Assembly: GCA_035405645.1 (NCBI GenBank)
Contig: DAONJL010000087.1
Location: 1-5,789 of the forward strand
Length of the DNA: 5,789 nucleotides
From: DAONJL01 sp035405645 [NCBI: bacterium]
GTDB lineage: Bacteria > JAGOBX01 > DAONJL01
Direction: 5' to 3'
Shown here: in pieces, positions 1-5,789 of the stretch
How the letters are laid out: every line of letters starts with the position of its first letter
Numbering within the stretch: position 1 is the stretch's first letter
The notes under the pieces: model-generated
Database searches by the model: none
What the model was told of the DNA's origin: nothing
Seen by the model: the letters and a program-made list of their open reading frames with translations, nothing else
Translations under genes and position numbers: made by a program

Positions 1-100
1 CGGCGGGTGCTTCTATTAATGCTGTTATTGTTATCTCATCACCTATTTTTGCTCTGCTCTGGCTTGCTGGATATGATATATTTACATTCTTTATTACTGG
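1..100 (-). other. Start of a further Ig-like module, cut by the window edge (residues 1853-1885)
   Basis: The last visible residues run VPVIKNVNISYPASQSR, then AKIGDEITITALIEAPA. The element 'iGDeITITA.iE' is the usual first strand and turn of Ig-like and DUF11-type modules, so the chain continues with at least one more domain outside the window. The protein's C-terminal sorting or anchoring signal is not visible. Confidence 0.6.
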
Positions 101-3100
101 CACTGTTGCATAATATCTAATATATATCCAATTTGATGTATATGTATTCCCAAATACATCACCTATTTCTATTCTATACCACCAATCACCTGTTTCTAAA
201 TCCCAATTTACTACATAAGTATCAACTGACGCATATTCTATGTCATTATAAGTATCAACTTTTGTATTTAATGGAATCGTTGTATATATAATTGATCCAT
301 TTTTTGATATTATTAGATTTGCTGTATTTACAGAACTTGAATCACTTACATTTATATTAAATTCATACCCTGCTACTATTATCTCGCCTGTATCTGGTAA
401 AGTTCCTTCTGTTACCACTGGTGCACTATTATCTATTTTTATACTATGAACCGTATCGTTTGATGTCAGATAATTACCAGCTTGGTCTATTACTTTTGCC
501 CATAACTCATAACCTGTATCTGATATTAAAGAACTTATATTCCAGGTTACTGAATCATTTATTGAACTTGCTTTTGCTCCATCTATTGTGGTTATTAATA
601 TATCGCTACCTTTATATCTATAATAAACTTCAACTGTATCAATTGCAACAGAATCTTCTGCTGAAATACTAAATATAACATTTGATACACCAAAACTATC
701 ACCACTTGTTATATTTGCAAAAGCAATTGAAGTTGGTGAATCAATATCTCTATTTACATTTACTATTTGTGTTGATGTGGAATGCATTGCATTATCATAA
801 GCAGTTATTGTTATTGTACTGCCTGTTATTGATATTGCTGGAACATTTATTATAAAACTATATGGAACGCTTGTATCTGTCATTGTATCACTGCCATCTA
901 TAGTTAATTCGACTTTTGACATTCCTTCACTATCATAAGCAGTTACATTAACTAGAAATGTATCTGTTAATATTATGGTGTCATTAACCATATTTACTGT
1001 TGGTGCATATAAAGGTGCCTGTGTATCTACTGCTACATTTAATGTTACTGTTGTTGTGCCTGATGTTGTTATAAAATTAAATGCTACTGTCTCACCTGTC
1101 CCTAATGCATTTGTCATACATGGAATAATAAAATCAACCTGATTGCCTGTTATCTGAACTGTAAAAGTTCCACTACTTAAATTCGTTGATACATTTGAAT
1201 CACTTATTAATGTAGCATCATTAAAATTAAATCTTATTTTTACAAAAGAACCACTATCTACTGCTGTTGCACCACTTGTTAAATATATTACTGATGAATC
1301 TATTATTGCTAAGTCTTTTATAAATCTTATTGTATTTACTCCATATATTTCTGATAAAGTATCATTTGTATTTCCTTTAAAAATTACTTTTATTGAATAA
1401 TTTGTATTTGGACTTAAATTTGCTGTATTTAATGTTACATCAAAACTATAATTACATTTATTATTTGCTACATCATAATAACCCTGCCATAAATTATTTA
1501 TTGTCAATGGATATGATTCACCACTACTGCCAATGTATATTGCCCAATGTGAATCTGGATTTGTATAACCTGTTGGTCCACCATAATTCTGTAATACAAG
1601 GCTGATTATCATATTCCCGGGTGAATTGTAATTTGCGGTATCTTTATCATCAGCATAAGAACTCAAACTTAATGATGATATTTTCAAACCGATTGTATCA
1701 TACCCTAATCTATATGTTGCTAAATTTGTATCATAAAATGATACATTCCATACCTGATAATCAACAGTATTTAAACTGCCAGTTGTATAATAAAATCTAA
1801 CTATTATTGTTGAATTTGTATTTATTAAATTATCTTTATATATTACTATTGTTTCGCCTGCTGTTGTTGCATTTGTATCGAAAACAACGCCAGTGACTCC
1901 TAATACTTCAACATAAGATAAATTAAAACTATCACCACTTGCTGCATAAGCAGTATCAAATATTATTGTATCTACTGTCGTTGTTAAAGATGGGTTCGTT
2001 ATTATCAAATCAAATGATCTTAATGATGTTGTAGTTCCGATTTCTACTGTCTCGCCTCCTGTGGCTGCACTTTTTACTCTTAAATTAAACCAATTATTAT
2101 CTACTATTGTTATTCTTATTGAATCACTATATTCTGTTAAAAAGCCGACTGTATTTCCACTTACATTATAAGCATATTTATAGCCTATTACTTTTACATT
2201 CATATAACTATTTGCTGATAAATCATTTAAAGATATTACAAATGTGCAATAGCCATTTCCTATATTTGCAGATGGTTTTGCTGCTTTATATGTTATTGTA
2301 TCATTACTTCCACTTGTTACTGAATCATAATCTGCCATTCCATTATAATCTGTAATCCAAGTTACTATATTTTGTGCTGGTTCTTCAAATATTATTGAAT
2401 AACTATCTATTGTATTTGAATTTGTCCCACCACTCGCTGACGCAGTATCAAAATTTATTACAACTGTAATTGTTTCACCATCGCCAAATTGTGAACCACC
2501 TGATAATACTGTTGAACAACTCTTTATTCGCACTTCAAATGCTTTTATTACTATTGTATCATTTGTGGTATTTAATGAATTTAATGGTGTTGCATCATAT
2601 ACTGTTGGTTCTGTTTTGGAATATACTGTTATACTTATCGAACTTGTTGTATCACTCGTTAAATCATTTGTCCATACGCCTAATCTAATTATTATTGAAT
2701 CACCTGATGCTATACTATCATTTGCATTTGCAGTAAATACAATTGAATCTGACGGTGCTGTATTTACTGCTGGATAAAAACTATTATAAACTACATTTTG
2801 TGTTTTCCCTACTACTACCTGCACTGCGGTTATTGTATCTACACTATTTCTGAATGCAGCATCAAAATAAATAATAAAACTACCTATTGTATCTGCTGTT
2901 GTTGCGCCTGTTTCATTATATAATGTTATTTGAATTGTATTTGCTGCATTATCGTTCAAATATATTCCTTCTGCATTACTTTGTGCATCAAATGTTGCTA
3001 TGCTATAATATGCTGCTAAATCTTTTATTGTTATTGTGTCAATTGATGTGTCATTTATATCATTATTATTATATGTTGATTTTACACCGCCACAACTATC

Positions 3101-5656
3101 ATAAGCAGTCATCATCATTGTCCATACAGTATCACCTGCTACTAAATTTGGTGTCCATATATCAAATGTGATAAGTCCAGTATCACCAGCACTTAAACTA
3201 CCAACTTTTATTGATGTATTACTTATTATTACTCCACCTGTCCAACTTCCACCAACTGATGTCGTACATTGTAAATTTGATAAATAATATATCGTCCCTG
3301 CATCTGTAAATGTTAATACTGCACTATCCATATCTTCGCCTGCTGAACTACCTTGATTATATATTGTTATTGTAATTCTATATGTATCGCCATCATCTAT
3401 TACTTTTGACGCACTTGATATTGCAAATGTGCAATTAAAATTATGGACTTCTAATGGGAATGTGCAATATGTTACATCTAATATATATGTATCAAGCGCT
3501 AATTTTCCACTACCATCTCTTGCTGCCACATAAGGATAAATTTCTTTTGTAAAATATCTCATTCGATATTCAATAGAACTATCACTATTATTTATTGAAT
3601 TTGCATGAATACTAAATTGTATAAATTCTCCCGGTACAATACCACTATCTGTAAGTCCACAAGGTTCATATATTGTTATTGTGGAATCAGCACCATTATA
3701 AGTTACTATCCAGGTATCAGTTCCGCCACTTTCTGTCACTGTTTCTGCCATATCAAAACCAGTTGTAAATGGTGTTAATAATTGTATAGTTATTGTTTCG
3801 CCTATATTTGTATCACCTATATTTGTTATCTTAAAAGTAAAATATGTGGAATCATCATCATCAACATTTATTGGTGAAACCTCTAATGTTGCATTCAAAT
3901 TTATTACTCTTATTTTTGGTTTCTGTGCTGATAAATTACTATCATTTGCTACAATTATTTGTGGATTATAGCCCTGACCACTTTGATATTTCCATACTAC
4001 TGTATCATAAATATCATATAATCCTGGTGTTACACTGCTATCAAACCAGACTGCTCTTCCTATACGGTTTTCTCCATTATTTATTATATAAGTTTCTGAA
4101 GATAAATGAAATGCTGTTCCTTCTGTTAATGAACCAATTAGGATTATTATACTATCAATATTTGAACTATTATCAATATTTATTTCATTAGTATCTATTG
4201 TTACTTTAAATGATAAAACAACTGTATCACCACTACTTAATTCTTCATATCTACCCCCTGTTATTGTATCACCTAATTTATCTATTGTTATTATCATTGT
4301 ACCACTATCTGGTTGTGTCCAACTATCATTATTTATCTCTATATCAAATACCTGAACCATATTTTGTGCTGTATCGCTCAAATAAAAATAATATGAATCT
4401 GGCTGATTTGGTAATGGGGTTTGAAAATATTTTACTGATATTGTGCAACTTACAACACCTGTTTCAATTAATGCTCCCCAATTCCCAACTACTGATGTAT
4501 CATTATAAACTGTAACTACATAAGTTCCACTTCCTATATTTCTTACTGCTACTGGATTTGTTTCTGAATATACTATACCATTATTTGATATTGAGATAAA
4601 CCATTTATTCACATCAGTTGGTAAATCTGTTACTGGTTGTGAATAGTTATGTGATGAATCACTCGATTCTGAAGCATACACATAAAATGAAATTACTGTA
4701 TCTTCTTTATCAACATCATAATATATATTTGCTTCTCCATATTGTGTATCTTCTCTATTGCCACTATTTGCTTCCACACCTGTTATCTTAAAATTCAAAT
4801 CACGCATTAAAACATAAATCATATTTGGTCCAACTGATGAACTTTTATAAATTGTTGAATCACATATTGCTGAATAAGAATAATCTGGATGTGATACTAT
4901 AAAACCATATTCCGTACAACTATTTGCATTAAAATGAGTACCTTCTACAAAATATATCAAACCGTTCTCTGTATCATCACTATCAGTTGTTCCATCGACA
5001 TAAGGGCCACCACCTGTTAATGTGCTGTTATTTATACCACTATCAACTTGTACTGTTGCACCTGTTAATACAGCACCTGAACCAAAATCTTTTCTTATAT
5101 CAAAACCTATATCACCTTTTTTGATTGCATGAAAAACGAAATCATAAAAGTTTTCACCACCTGGAAATGGATTATGACTTATGGCTGTATCAGCATATAA
5201 TAAATAACTATTATAGCCAAGTGTGTTATAATTTAAAAATTTAATTGTATCAGAACGATTATTATTTGGTCCAATTTCATAAGTTGAATTTGCTATAGGT
5301 GTGCTATCAGTATAATATGCGCCAATTGCGCCAATTGGTAATAATTTAAAATATGTATTTGTATTATCAAATCCTCTACAATTTGTTAAATCTAAATCCA
5401 TTGATTGTTTTGTAAATAAAACTCGATAGAAAGTATCTGCTGTTAATAAATTATGCCATTCAACTCTAATAAGTGAAGATTGTAATAAATCTAACGAAAC
5501 ATTTCGTGGATAAGTATCACCAAGAATTTGTGAATTTGCTGCCCCTGGTGCTACCTCCATATAAACTTTCAAGCCATTTGCATTCACTAATGTTGGACAT
5601 ATTATTATTGCTAATAAAAACAAAATAAAAAGAAAATATCTCAACTTTTCTTTCAT
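1..5656 (-). CDS. Giant secreted multi-domain protein with DUF11/CARDB-like and bacterial Ig-like modules (3' end missing)
   Basis: This frame reads through 1885 codons without a stop and leaves the window at base 1, so the C-terminus is unseen; the visible part alone exceeds 200 kDa. The ATG at 5656 is chosen because an in-frame TGA lies 12 bases upstream (5666-5668), a GAGGT ribosome site sits 6 bases before it, and a signal peptide follows at once. The order is: signal peptide (1-26), unrecognised region (27-180), carboxypeptidase-regulatory-like module (181-285), two divergent beta modules (286-576), about seven DUF11/CARDB-like modules (577-1543), then Ig-like modules from 1544 onward. 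Composition is rich in Thr, Asp, Asn, Ser and Ile, with few Lys, Arg or His. No catalytic motif, LPXTG, S-layer-homology or autotransporter signal is visible, though such signals usually lie at the missing C-terminus. I infer an extracellular structural or adhesive role. Codon use is uniform throughout, giving no sign of a frameshift or recent fusion. Confidence 0.95.
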   Translation of the reverse strand, partial: MKEKLRYFLFILFLLAIIICPTLVNANGLKVYMEVAPGAANSQILGDTYPRNVSLDLLQSSLIRVEWHNLLTADTFYRVLFTKQSMDLDLTNCRGFDNTNTYFKLLPIGAIGAYYTDSTPIANSTYEIGPNNNRSDTIKFLNYNTLGYNSYLLYADTAISHNPFPGGENFYDFVFHAIKKGDIGFDIRKDFGSGAVLTGATVQVDSGINNSTLTGGGPYVDGTTDSDDTENGLIYFVEGTHFNANSCTEYGFIVSHPDYSYSAICDSTIYKSSSVGPNMIYVLMRDLNFKITGVEANSGNREDTQYGEANIYYDVDKEDTVISFYVYASESSDSSHNYSQPVTDLPTDVNKWFISISNNGIVYSETNPVAVRNIGSGTYVVTVYNDTSVVGNWGALIETGVVSCTISVKYFQTPLPNQPDSYYFYLSDTAQNMVQVFDIEINNDSWTQPDSGTMIITIDKLGDTITGGRYEELSSGDTVVLSFKVTIDTNEINIDNSSNIDSIIILIGSLTEGTAFHLSSETYIINNGENRIGRAVWFDSSVTPGLYDIYDTVVWKYQSGQGYNPQIIVANDSNLSAQKPKIRVINLNATLEVSPINVDDDDSTYFTFKITNIGDTNIGETITIQLLTPFTTGFDMAETVTESGGTDTWIVTYNGADSTITIYEPCGLTDSGIVPGEFIQFSIHANSINNSDSSIEYRMRYFTKEIYPYVAARDGSGKLALDTYILDVTYCTFPLEVHNFNCTFAISSASKVIDDGDTYRITITIYNQGSSAGEDMDSAVLTFTDAGTIYYLSNLQCTTSVGGSWTGGVIISNTSIKVGSLSAGDTGLITFDIWTPNLVAGDTVWTMMMTAYDSCGGVKSTYNNNDINDTSIDTITIKDLAAYYSIATFDAQSNAEGIYLNDNAANTIQITLYNETGATTADTIGSFIIYFDAAFRNSVDTITAVQVVVGKTQNVVYNSFYPAVNTAPSDSIVFTANANDSIASGDSIIIRLGVWTNDLTSDTTSSISITVYSKTEPTVYDATPLNSLNTTNDTIVIKAFEVRIKSCSTVLSGGSQFGDGETITVVINFDTASASGGTNSNTIDSYSIIFEEPAQNIVTWITDYNGMADYDSVTSGSNDTITYKAAKPSANIGNGYCTFVISLNDLSANSYMNVKVIGYKYAYNVSGNTVGFLTEYSDSIRITIVDNNWFNLRVKSAATGGETVEIGTTTSLRSFDLIITNPSLTTTVDTIIFDTAYAASGDSFNLSYVEVLGVTGVVFDTNATTAGETIVIYKDNLINTNSTIIVRFYYTTGSLNTVDYQVWNVSFYDTNLATYRLGYDTIGLKISSLSLSSYADDKDTANYNSPGNMIISLVLQNYGGPTGYTNPDSHWAIYIGSSGESYPLTINNLWQGYYDVANNKCNYSFDVTLNTANLSPNTNYSIKVIFKGNTNDTLSEIYGVNTIRFIKDLAIIDSSVIYLTSGATAVDSGSFVKIRFNFNDATLISDSNVSTNLSSGTFTVQITGNQVDFIIPCMTNALGTGETVAFNFITTSGTTTVTLNVAVDTQAPLYAPTVNMVNDTIILTDTFLVNVTAYDSEGMSKVELTIDGSDTMTDTSVPYSFIINVPAISITGSTITITAYDNAMHSTSTQIVNVNRDIDSPTSIAFANITSGDSFGVSNVIFSISAEDSVAIDTVEVYYRYKGSDILITTIDGAKASSINDSVTWNISSLISDTGYELWAKVIDQAGNYLTSNDTVHSIKIDNSAPVVTEGTLPDTGEIIVAGYEFNINVSDSSSVNTANLIISKNGSIIYTTIPLNTKVDTYNDIEYASVDTYVVNWDLETGDWWYRIEIGDVFGNTYTSNWIYIRYYATVPVIKNVNISYPASQSRAKIGDEITITALIEAPA
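101..433 (-). other. Bacterial Ig-like module (residues 1742-1852)
   Basis: The linker DNSAPVVTEG leads into VAGYEFNINVSDSSSV, where a 'v.v.D.s.v' Ig motif is visible, then ANLIISKNGSIIYTTI, an acidic stretch (KVDTYNDIEYASVDT) and the final WWYRIEIGDVFGNTYTS strand pair. The last element, 'W.y.i.i.D..GN', corresponds to the C-terminal strands of Ig/FN3-type domains. The next domain begins after YATVPVIKNV. Confidence 0.6.
434..748 (-). other. Bacterial Ig-like module (residues 1637-1741)
   Basis: It begins with the linker DIDSPTSIAF, continues with a GD turn (TSGDSFGVSNVIFSISAED, Gly1652), the strand VAIDTVEVYYRYKG, and closes with the fibronectin-III-like YELWAKVIDQAGN and HSIKIDNSAP. The 'D..sPt......G......v.f.i.a.D...i..Vevyyr' pattern marks an Ig-like fold in tandem with the preceding module. 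It lacks the 'PYsf' element of Big_7, so it is probably a related but distinct Ig subfamily. Confidence 0.6.
749..1027 (-). other. Bacterial Ig-like module, Big_7-type (residues 1544-1636)
   Basis: The segment starts with DTQAPLYAPTVNM and runs through LVNVTAYDSEGMSKVEL, then TIDGSDTMTDTSVPYSF, ending with TITITAYDNAMHS and VNVNRD. The features 'v.v.A.D..G.skVel.idG.....d...PYsf' followed by 'i.i.A.D..' are those of the Big_7 (bacterial Ig, group 7) pattern as I know it. Such domains are usually spacers in secreted enzymes and adhesins. The TAYD element occurs twice within the module, encoded by near-identical DNA at 929-943 and 793-805. Confidence 0.7.
1028..3928 (-). repeat. Array of divergent DUF11/CARDB-like beta-sandwich modules (residues about 577-1543)
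   Basis: About seven modules can be drawn, starting near residues 577, 738, 880, 1040, 1190, 1328 and 1449. Most share an N-terminal turn and strand: DDDDSTYFTFKITN near 601, DDGDTYRITITIYN with Gly756, LNDNAANTIQITLYN near 902, GDGETITVVINF with Gly1060, and a more diverged SLRSFDLIITN after 1201. A second turn and strand occurs about 65-85 residues later (SAGDTGLITFDI at 824, SGDSIIIRLGVW at 985, AGETIVIYKD at 1267). This resembles the 'N.G...D......L..Gdt..i.f.v' layout of DUF11 and CARDB domains of secreted proteins. Two module joints share the sequence IKDLA (near 877-881 and 1446-1450). The copies are too diverged for long DNA-level repeats, so this is old protein duplication. The last two modules (1328-1543) match the pattern least well. 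Confidence 0.6.
3929..4801 (-). other. Two divergent beta-rich modules (residues about 286-576)
   Basis: The first part (about 286-419) begins LNFKITGVEANSG and contains strands such as VISFYVYASES, KWFISISNNG and GTYVVTVYND; VVSCTISVKYF closes it. The second (about 420-576) begins SYYFYLSDTAQNMVQVF and carries the first clear turn motif of the protein, SSGDTVVLSFKV with Gly at 476. The second part resembles the array modules that follow and may be its most diverged first member. I cannot assign a named family with certainty. The domain borders are approximate and drawn at breaks in the strand pattern. Confidence 0.45.
4802..5116 (-). other. Carboxypeptidase-regulatory / Cna_B-like module (residues 181-285)
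   Basis: The segment follows the typical order of this beta-sandwich fold: a first strand (GDIGFDIRKD), a Gly-rich turn, the 'GAxVxV' strand (LTGATVQVDSG), an acidic 'TD.D..G' turn at residues 224-232 (TDSDDTENG), a following aromatic strand (LIYFVEG), then a 'Y.F.V..P.Y' strand (YGFIVSHPDYS) and a final strand ending at MRD. Such domains act as rigid spacers or ligand-binding elements in secreted proteins. The match is by pattern only; the family could equally be another prealbumin-like fold. Two Cys (in NSCTEY and AICDST) lie about 20 residues apart and could pair. Confidence 0.5.
5117..5578 (-). other. Unrecognised N-terminal region of the mature protein (residues 27-180)
   Basis: I do not recognise a family here. 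The segment opens with GLKVYMEVAPGAANSQI and has alternating hydrophobic/polar stretches such as SLIRVEW and FYRVLFT, consistent with beta-strands. It contains one Cys (in LTNCRG) and a Tyr/Asn-rich part (GYNSYLLYADTA). It lacks the G-[DE]-T turns that mark the later array. Its position at the exposed N-terminal end of a long chain would suit a functional head or an assembly domain, but that is inference only. Confidence 0.5.
5579..5656 (-). other. Sec-type signal peptide of the giant protein
   Basis: Residues 1-26 have a basic start (MKEKLRY), a hydrophobic core of about 12 residues (FLFILFLLAIII) and a cleavage region ending in LVNA before NG. This fits signal peptidase I cleavage after Ala26. 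Cys20 is not preceded by a proper lipobox, because the residue before it is Ile rather than Gly, Ala or Ser, so a lipoprotein is unlikely. The protein is therefore expected to cross the inner membrane by the Sec route; its final location depends on the missing C-terminus. Confidence 0.88.
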
Positions 5657-5662
5657 ATAAAA

Positions 5663-5667
5663 ACCTC
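5663..5667 (-). promoter_or_regulatory. Ribosome binding site for the giant gene
   Basis: GAGGT lies 6 bases upstream of the ATG at 5656 and matches the core of the anti-Shine-Dalgarno sequence. It overlaps a TGA (5666-5668) that is in frame with the ATG, which fixes 5656 as the first possible ATG start after that stop. Confidence 0.85.
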
Positions 5668-5690
5668 ACTTTTTAAAAATTTTATTTTTC

Positions 5691-5718
5691 ATTATAATTA
5701 TTTTTTTTTGTTTGTCAA
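5691..5718 (-). promoter_or_regulatory. Sigma-70-type promoter of the giant gene
   Basis: On the minus strand a perfect -35 box TTGACA (5713-5718) is followed after 16 bases by a perfect -10 box TATAAT (5691-5696). The spacer is nearly all A/T. Transcription would start near 5684, giving an untranslated leader of about 28 bases before the ATG at 5656. This is the only convincing promoter seen in the window and it points straight at the giant gene, implying the gene is first in its transcript and expressed by the housekeeping sigma factor. Confidence 0.85.
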
Positions 5719-5721
5719 GTA

Positions 5722-5743
5722 TTTTAAAAAATTTTTTTGGAAA
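5722..5743 (-). promoter_or_regulatory. A/T tract in UP-element position
   Basis: Directly upstream of the -35 box lies a run of T and A tracts that includes a perfect 12-base palindrome, six A then six T (5726-5737). The stretch covers about -38 to -59 relative to the predicted start, where RNA polymerase alpha subunits contact UP elements. It may strengthen the promoter or bend the DNA. In such an AT-rich genome it could also be background, so confidence is modest. Confidence 0.35.
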
Positions 5744-5789
5744 AGAACAAGCAGATGATGGAACAGCAAAAATAGCAAAGTTAAATATA
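5744..5789. other. Upstream sequence with no assignable gene
   Basis: This short stretch is less A/T-extreme than the adjacent promoter. It is open on the plus strand from 5739 to the edge (reading GKEQADDGTAKIAKLNI) but has no ATG start in that frame after the preceding AT-rich tract. The complementary minus frame is also open and runs to the TGA at 5666-5668. With only 46 bases visible, no coding call is justified; a tail of an upstream gene or a conserved intergenic element are both possible. Confidence 0.3.

Noticed and set aside
2565-2777. Plus-strand frame of 70 codons with a more protein-like composition (MVFNEFNGVASYTVG...)
   Set aside because: It lies wholly inside the giant coding sequence in another frame, has no ribosome site, and the opposite strand encodes a coherent module (with SGDSIIIRLGVW) across it.
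421-4515. Plus-strand open frames of 70-115 codons at 421-672, 1393-1605, 2107-2355, 2470-2688, 2887-3171, 3844-4191 and 4210-4515
   Set aside because: They are Leu/Tyr/His-rich, all lie in the same antisense frame to the giant gene, lack ribosome sites and promoters, and have no recognisable domains. They arise from the biased codon use (ATA, ACA, AAT, TAT) of the gene on the other strand.
5591-5602. Possible lipoprotein signal at Cys20 (IIIC)
   Set aside because: The residue before Cys is Ile, whereas a lipobox needs Gly, Ala or Ser there, and a good signal peptidase I site (VNA) follows at residue 26.
1-5656. Non-standard genetic code (UGA as Trp or Gly), as in some low-GC or candidate-phylum lineages
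   Set aside because: No in-frame TGA occurs in the 1885 codons and Trp is encoded by TGG throughout.
1-5656. CRISPR array or tandem DNA repeat, suggested by recurring short words such as gtatcacc, tattgttattgt and tatcataagcag
   Set aside because: The words have no regular spacing or conserved length and all fall in codon register with the same peptide motifs (GDT, ITI, TAYD); they are coding repetition.
5666-5692. Mini-frame MKNKIFKK ending in TGA just before the gene, as a leader peptide
   Set aside because: Its ATG begins inside the -10 box, so it would not be in the transcript, and it has no ribosome site of its own.
5671-5738. Rho-independent terminator for a neighbouring gene in the A/T-rich region
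   Set aside because: The only palindrome is six A then six T with no GC stem, which cannot form a stable terminator hairpin.

Overview
The window is almost entirely one gene. A single minus-strand reading frame begins at 5656 and stays open, with no stop codon, to the window edge at base 1. That gives 1885 codons with the 3' end still missing. The product is a very large secreted protein: a short N-terminal signal peptide followed by a long chain of beta-sandwich (Ig-like or DUF11/CARDB-like) modules. It is rich in Thr, Asp, Asn, Ser and Ile. No enzymatic domain, transmembrane segment after the signal peptide, or cell-wall or secretion-sorting signal is visible in the part present. The most likely role is a surface or extracellular structural or adhesive protein, but its function is not shown by the sequence.

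Layout, in gene order from right to left. 5719-5789: short AT-rich upstream sequence with no gene I can support. 5691-5718: near-consensus sigma-70 promoter on the minus strand, with an A/T tract upstream of the -35 box. 5663-5667: ribosome binding site. 5579-5656: signal peptide. 5117-5578: unrecognised N-terminal region. 4802-5116: a module resembling carboxypeptidase-regulatory or Cna_B domains. 3929-4801: two divergent beta-rich modules. 1028-3928: an array of about seven divergent modules, most of them about 140-160 residues long, marked by recurring G-[DE]-T turns. 434-1027: two bacterial Ig-like modules, the first closely matching the Big_7 pattern. 101-433: another Ig-like module. 1-100: the start of a further module cut by the window edge.

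The organism is a low-GC bacterium using the standard code. Codons are strongly A/T-ending (ATA Ile, ACA Thr, GCA Ala, TTA Leu, AGA Arg), TGA is not used as a sense codon, and promoter and Shine-Dalgarno sequences are of ordinary bacterial type. Giant Thr/Asp-rich secreted proteins built from Ig/DUF11-like modules occur in uncultured diderm lineages such as WOR-3 and Cloacimonadota, but also in other phyla, so the lineage is only a guess. All plus-strand open frames are antisense shadows of this gene.
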